Of a stretch of 41,591 nucleotides of DNA, positions 41,283 to 41,591 are shown one piece after another; within the stretch, counting starts at the first letter, position 1, and each line of letters opens with the position of its first letter. The translations under genes and the position numbers were made by a program. The DNA lies in contig CAJQNR010000112.1 of assembly GCA_905479715.1 (NCBI GenBank), forward strand, positions 1 through 41,591, written 5' to 3'. The notes below the pieces were generated by a model that was given only the letters and a program-made list of their open reading frames with translations, ran no database searches and was not told the DNA's origin. Source of the stretch: an uncultured Sphingorhabdus sp. (GTDB lineage Bacteria > Pseudomonadota > Alphaproteobacteria > Sphingomonadales > Sphingomonadaceae).

Positions 41283-41591
41283 TCATCTGTATTTCATGCT
41301 GATGTTGATCGATTTGACTTCATTGCCGACGTTGAAAGCCGTTTTCTTGTAACTCGGCTTGCCGAGATTGAAGATGTTGATGCTTGGATTGTTCGACATA
41401 CCGCCGCCATCGCTGGTGATATCGGTTTTGCCGTTACCATTGAGATCGTGGCGAACCGCAATCGCATATTCGCCGGCCTGACTGAACGGCAGGCAGAAGG
41501 TCATGTTTTTCGCGCTGACCGGCACTTCGATACGGCTCAGCCATGCACCACTCTTGAGCCATTCGTCCTTGGTGCCGCGATAGCTTTGGAC
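41283..41591 (-). CDS. DUF2141 domain-containing protein (truncated by the window edge)
   Basis: Frame open to the window end (VQSYRGTKDEWLKSGAWLSRIEVPVSAKNM...); YAIAVRHDLNGNGKTDITSDGGGMSNNPSINIFNLGKPSYKKTAFNVGNEVKSINISMKY matches the DUF2141 pattern. Confidence 0.85.
   Translation of the reverse strand, partial: VQSYRGTKDEWLKSGAWLSRIEVPVSAKNMTFCLPFSQAGEYAIAVRHDLNGNGKTDITSDGGGMSNNPSINIFNLGKPSYKKTAFNVGNEVKSINISMKYR

Overview
This is a chromosomal segment that reads like a sphingomonad-type alphaproteobacterium, judging by gene content, codon bias and sphingolipid genes. It is densely coded, with about 37 protein genes. I found no rRNA, tRNA, CRISPR array, transposase, integrase or phage gene. 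Most of it is housekeeping or metabolic: DegP/HtrA protease, HerA-like ATPase, thioesterase, GST, QueF, sulfurtransferase plus cystathionine beta-lyase, MscS channel, TorF porin, an Opp/Dpp-type ABC transporter, epoxide hydrolase, 3-hydroxyacyl-CoA dehydrogenase, the ergothioneine pair egtB-egtD, a cobalamin adenosyltransferase, GluQRS, HNH endonuclease, PEP carboxylase, a standalone molybdopterin oxidoreductase, a Rieske oxygenase plus SDR, ObgE and ProB. The most interesting part is the right end (about 34.9-41.6 kb). It looks like a bacterial ceramide/sphingolipid locus: an NAD-dependent epimerase-like reductase, a dedicated acyl carrier protein, serine palmitoyltransferase, a crotonase, a cupin, an unusual nucleotidyltransferase-like protein with a degenerate catalytic motif, a lipid kinase and a DUF2141 protein. 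A small membrane protein resembling the Pycsar effector domain (PycTM/DUF5706) is inserted in the locus with no cyclase partner in view. A REPIN-like inverted pair of sphingomonad-type repeats lies between acp and spt. No database search was possible, so family calls come from motif recognition.
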